Source of the DNA: Streptomyces zagrosensis
GTDB lineage: Bacteria; Actinomycetota; Actinomycetes; Streptomycetales; Streptomycetaceae
Length of the DNA: 64,000 nt
Assembly: GCF_014203645.1 (NCBI RefSeq)
Contig: NZ_JACHJL010000027.1
Span: 33,773-97,772 of the forward strand
Reading direction: 5' to 3'
The translations under genes and the position numbers were made by a program. This document shows, piece after piece, positions 63,701-64,000 of this stretch (its first letter is position 1; each line of letters opens with the position of its first letter). Under the pieces are notes generated by a model. It was not told the origin of the DNA. It searched no databases and saw only the letters and a program-made list of their open reading frames with translations.

Positions 63701-64000
63701 CGATCACCGTCTGGTGGTGACCGGTGGCGACCGTGTGGAGCTGCTGGCCGGGCTGCGGGCGGTGGTGGCGGGTGAGCCTGCGTCGGGGGTGTCGCAGGGG
63801 AGTGTATCCGCCTGGGCGGGTTCGGGTGTGGTGTTTGTGTTCCCGGGTCAGGGTGGTCAGTGGGTGGGTATGGCGCGGGAGTTGGTGGAGGCTTCGGAGG
63901 TCTTTGCGGCGGGGATGGCGGAGTGTGCGGAGGCTCTTGGTTCGTTTGTGGAGTGGTCGTTGTGGGATGTGTTGGGTGATGAGGTGGCGTTGGGTCGGGT
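60771..64000 (+). CDS. Modular type I polyketide synthase, N-terminal part (runs off window)
   Basis: The frame is open from the ATG at 60771 to base 64000. Domains in order: ACP with phosphopantetheine Ser71 (LGLGSLAAVDL); ketosynthase from about residue 131 with Cys304 (DTACSGS), His439 (EAHGTGT) and His477 (NIGHTQ); a degenerate acyltransferase starting FLFTGHPP (~660) whose GHSxG is GQGAG (~759) and which lacks the HAFH region; a new KS-AT linker (PWVLSGRSVEAV, ~932); then a second AT starting VFPGQGGQWVGMA (~1023). An ACP before the first KS is unusual and suggests loading in trans. Confidence 0.93.
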   Translation, partial: MTSDAPPSIPSTSPGPESPEDLLARLHGVPRERADELLLDLVVRQLATVLQLPDGERVQPAQRFADLGLGSLAAVDLHRGLAAATGLPLPLSMAFDRPTAADLTDFLARELFGDPDTNTAPTRPERADDHDDPIVLVGMGCRFPGGVGSPEDLWQLVLDETDAITDFPDDRGWDTAGSFDSDPDRAGKTYVLSGGFLPGAADFDAEFFAVSPREAQSMDPQQRLLLEVSWEAVERSGIDPTSLAGTATGVFVGMEDHEYGPKLVDARDGAEGYLITGNAASVGSGRIAYAMGLEGPVLTVDTACSGSLVALHLAARSLARGECDLALAGGAAVMSTMGGFLAFSRQRGLAADGRCKAFGEDADGTGWGEGVGMVVLERLSDARRRGHHILAVLRGSAINSDGATNGLTAPSGRAQQRVIRQALANAGVAASDVDIVEAHGTGTTLGDLIEAQALLATYGQDRAAPLWLGSLKTNIGHTQAAAGVAGVIKTVMAMRHGVMPRTLHSAEPSSRVDWASGAVELLRSARQWPRADRPRRAGVSAFGFSGTNAHLILEEAPEPTPKAPRALTGPVLLSAPDPASLRDRAESLAHADLASVLDHARSAATTPTRLPHRAAVVAFDADELRRGLSALAAGKDIPGVVRAPVGAGVGKGECGTQAAFLFTGHPPVPLADGPAAETGVIRGAGLYERFPVFADALDAACAQLDVHLRRPLGPMLRGGGYAGESLDDAEWAQPAAFAVEIALFRLLESFGVTPSHVIGQGAGEITAAQVAGVLTLADAAALVAARGRLTSELALPGAALAHALGEMRWVAEVLTYAAPRIPVVSGRLMTDEEITSPEHWANSLHGAAPWSDGLETLRTAGVPTVLALGPAGTDVVSLRAAHEPAFLTALAELHVRGVPVKWNQLHGATEAATREPAAFSAGHVWPGVERTVPWVLSGRSVEAVRGQAVRLLDWAEAAPAVDVLDVGRSLVTSRALFDHRLVVTGGDRVELLAGLRAVVAGEPASGVSQGSVSAWAGSGVVFVFPGQGGQWVGMARELVEASEVFAAGMAECAEALGSFVEWSLWDVLGDEVALGR

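Noticed and set aside
1..64000. A VioA/RebO-like tryptophan oxidase to feed the VioB-like pair
   Set aside because: The FAD proteins in the window (18473-25211) match carotenoid enzymes; none resembles an L-amino acid oxidase. The partner may be outside the window or absent.

Overview
The window is high-GC DNA with strongly G/C-biased third codon positions, many GTG starts, dense ATGA/GTGA gene overlaps, and families typical of Streptomyces (carotenoid crt genes, DUF5133, DUF2267, SigE-type ECF sigma factor, modular type I PKS). I read it as a stretch of a Streptomyces (or close relative) chromosome made largely of accessory metabolism. No rRNA, tRNA, CRISPR array, transposase or integrase was seen.

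Region 1 (1-12968) is the most unusual part. A run of same-strand genes starts with an ebo cluster: a TIM-barrel isomerase, EboA, a TatD-type hydrolase, EboE and an EboF-type phosphodiesterase. EboC and EboD are not present and may lie upstream. It continues into a small protein and a three-gene cassette that looks like a VioB-type (iminophenyl-pyruvate dimer synthase) enzyme split in two: the VioB N-terminal half (6107-8317), an HExxH zincin (8314-9387) and a stand-alone ferritin-like half (9402-10589). It ends with a Tat-exported metallophosphoesterase and a perfect 16-bp stem terminator. Ebo proteins are known to help move the scytonemin precursor to the periplasm, so ebo genes beside a VioB-like pair suggest an undescribed make-and-export system.

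Region 2 (13201-18396) holds small stress-type proteins (Hva1-TUDOR/DUF2945, DUF3140, DUF5133), an MFS exporter, a mannose-6-phosphate isomerase-like protein, a decayed methyltransferase and a VanX-type dipeptidase. Region 3 (18473-26467, minus strand) is a tightly overlapping carotenoid operon, crtE-crtI-crtB-Rieske-small ORF-crtY-crtU, consistent with an aromatic carotenoid such as isorenieratene. Region 4 (27051-35575) has a PIG-V-like mannosyltransferase, an ECF sigma factor with a downstream membrane protein, a small secreted protein, a divergent MFS/LysR pair, and a Gfo/Idh/MocA oxidoreductase overlapping a secreted beta-propeller protein. Region 5 (36351-43221) holds an NRPS adenylation stump, a HAF-repeat secreted protein, an SDR, a divergent VOC/WYL-regulator pair and a zinc alcohol dehydrogenase.

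Region 6 (43179-49633) is a complete pqqABCDE operon diverging from a secreted PQQ-type glucose/sorbosone dehydrogenase, so cofactor and user are adjacent. Region 7 (49743-56545) contains an internally deleted aldehyde dehydrogenase, a DUF2267 protein, an SDR/TetR divergent pair with two matching palindromic operators, a methyltransferase, a HAD hydrolase, and a TetR next to a truncated SDR. Region 8 (56629-64000) is the edge of a type I PKS cluster: an acyl-CoA ligase, a PRMT-like methyltransferase, a free-standing acyltransferase and the start of a PKS with layout ACP-KS-degenerate AT-AT, which runs off the window.

A theme across the window is in-frame short tandem repeats that lengthen otherwise ordinary proteins, together with several recent-looking gene remnants.
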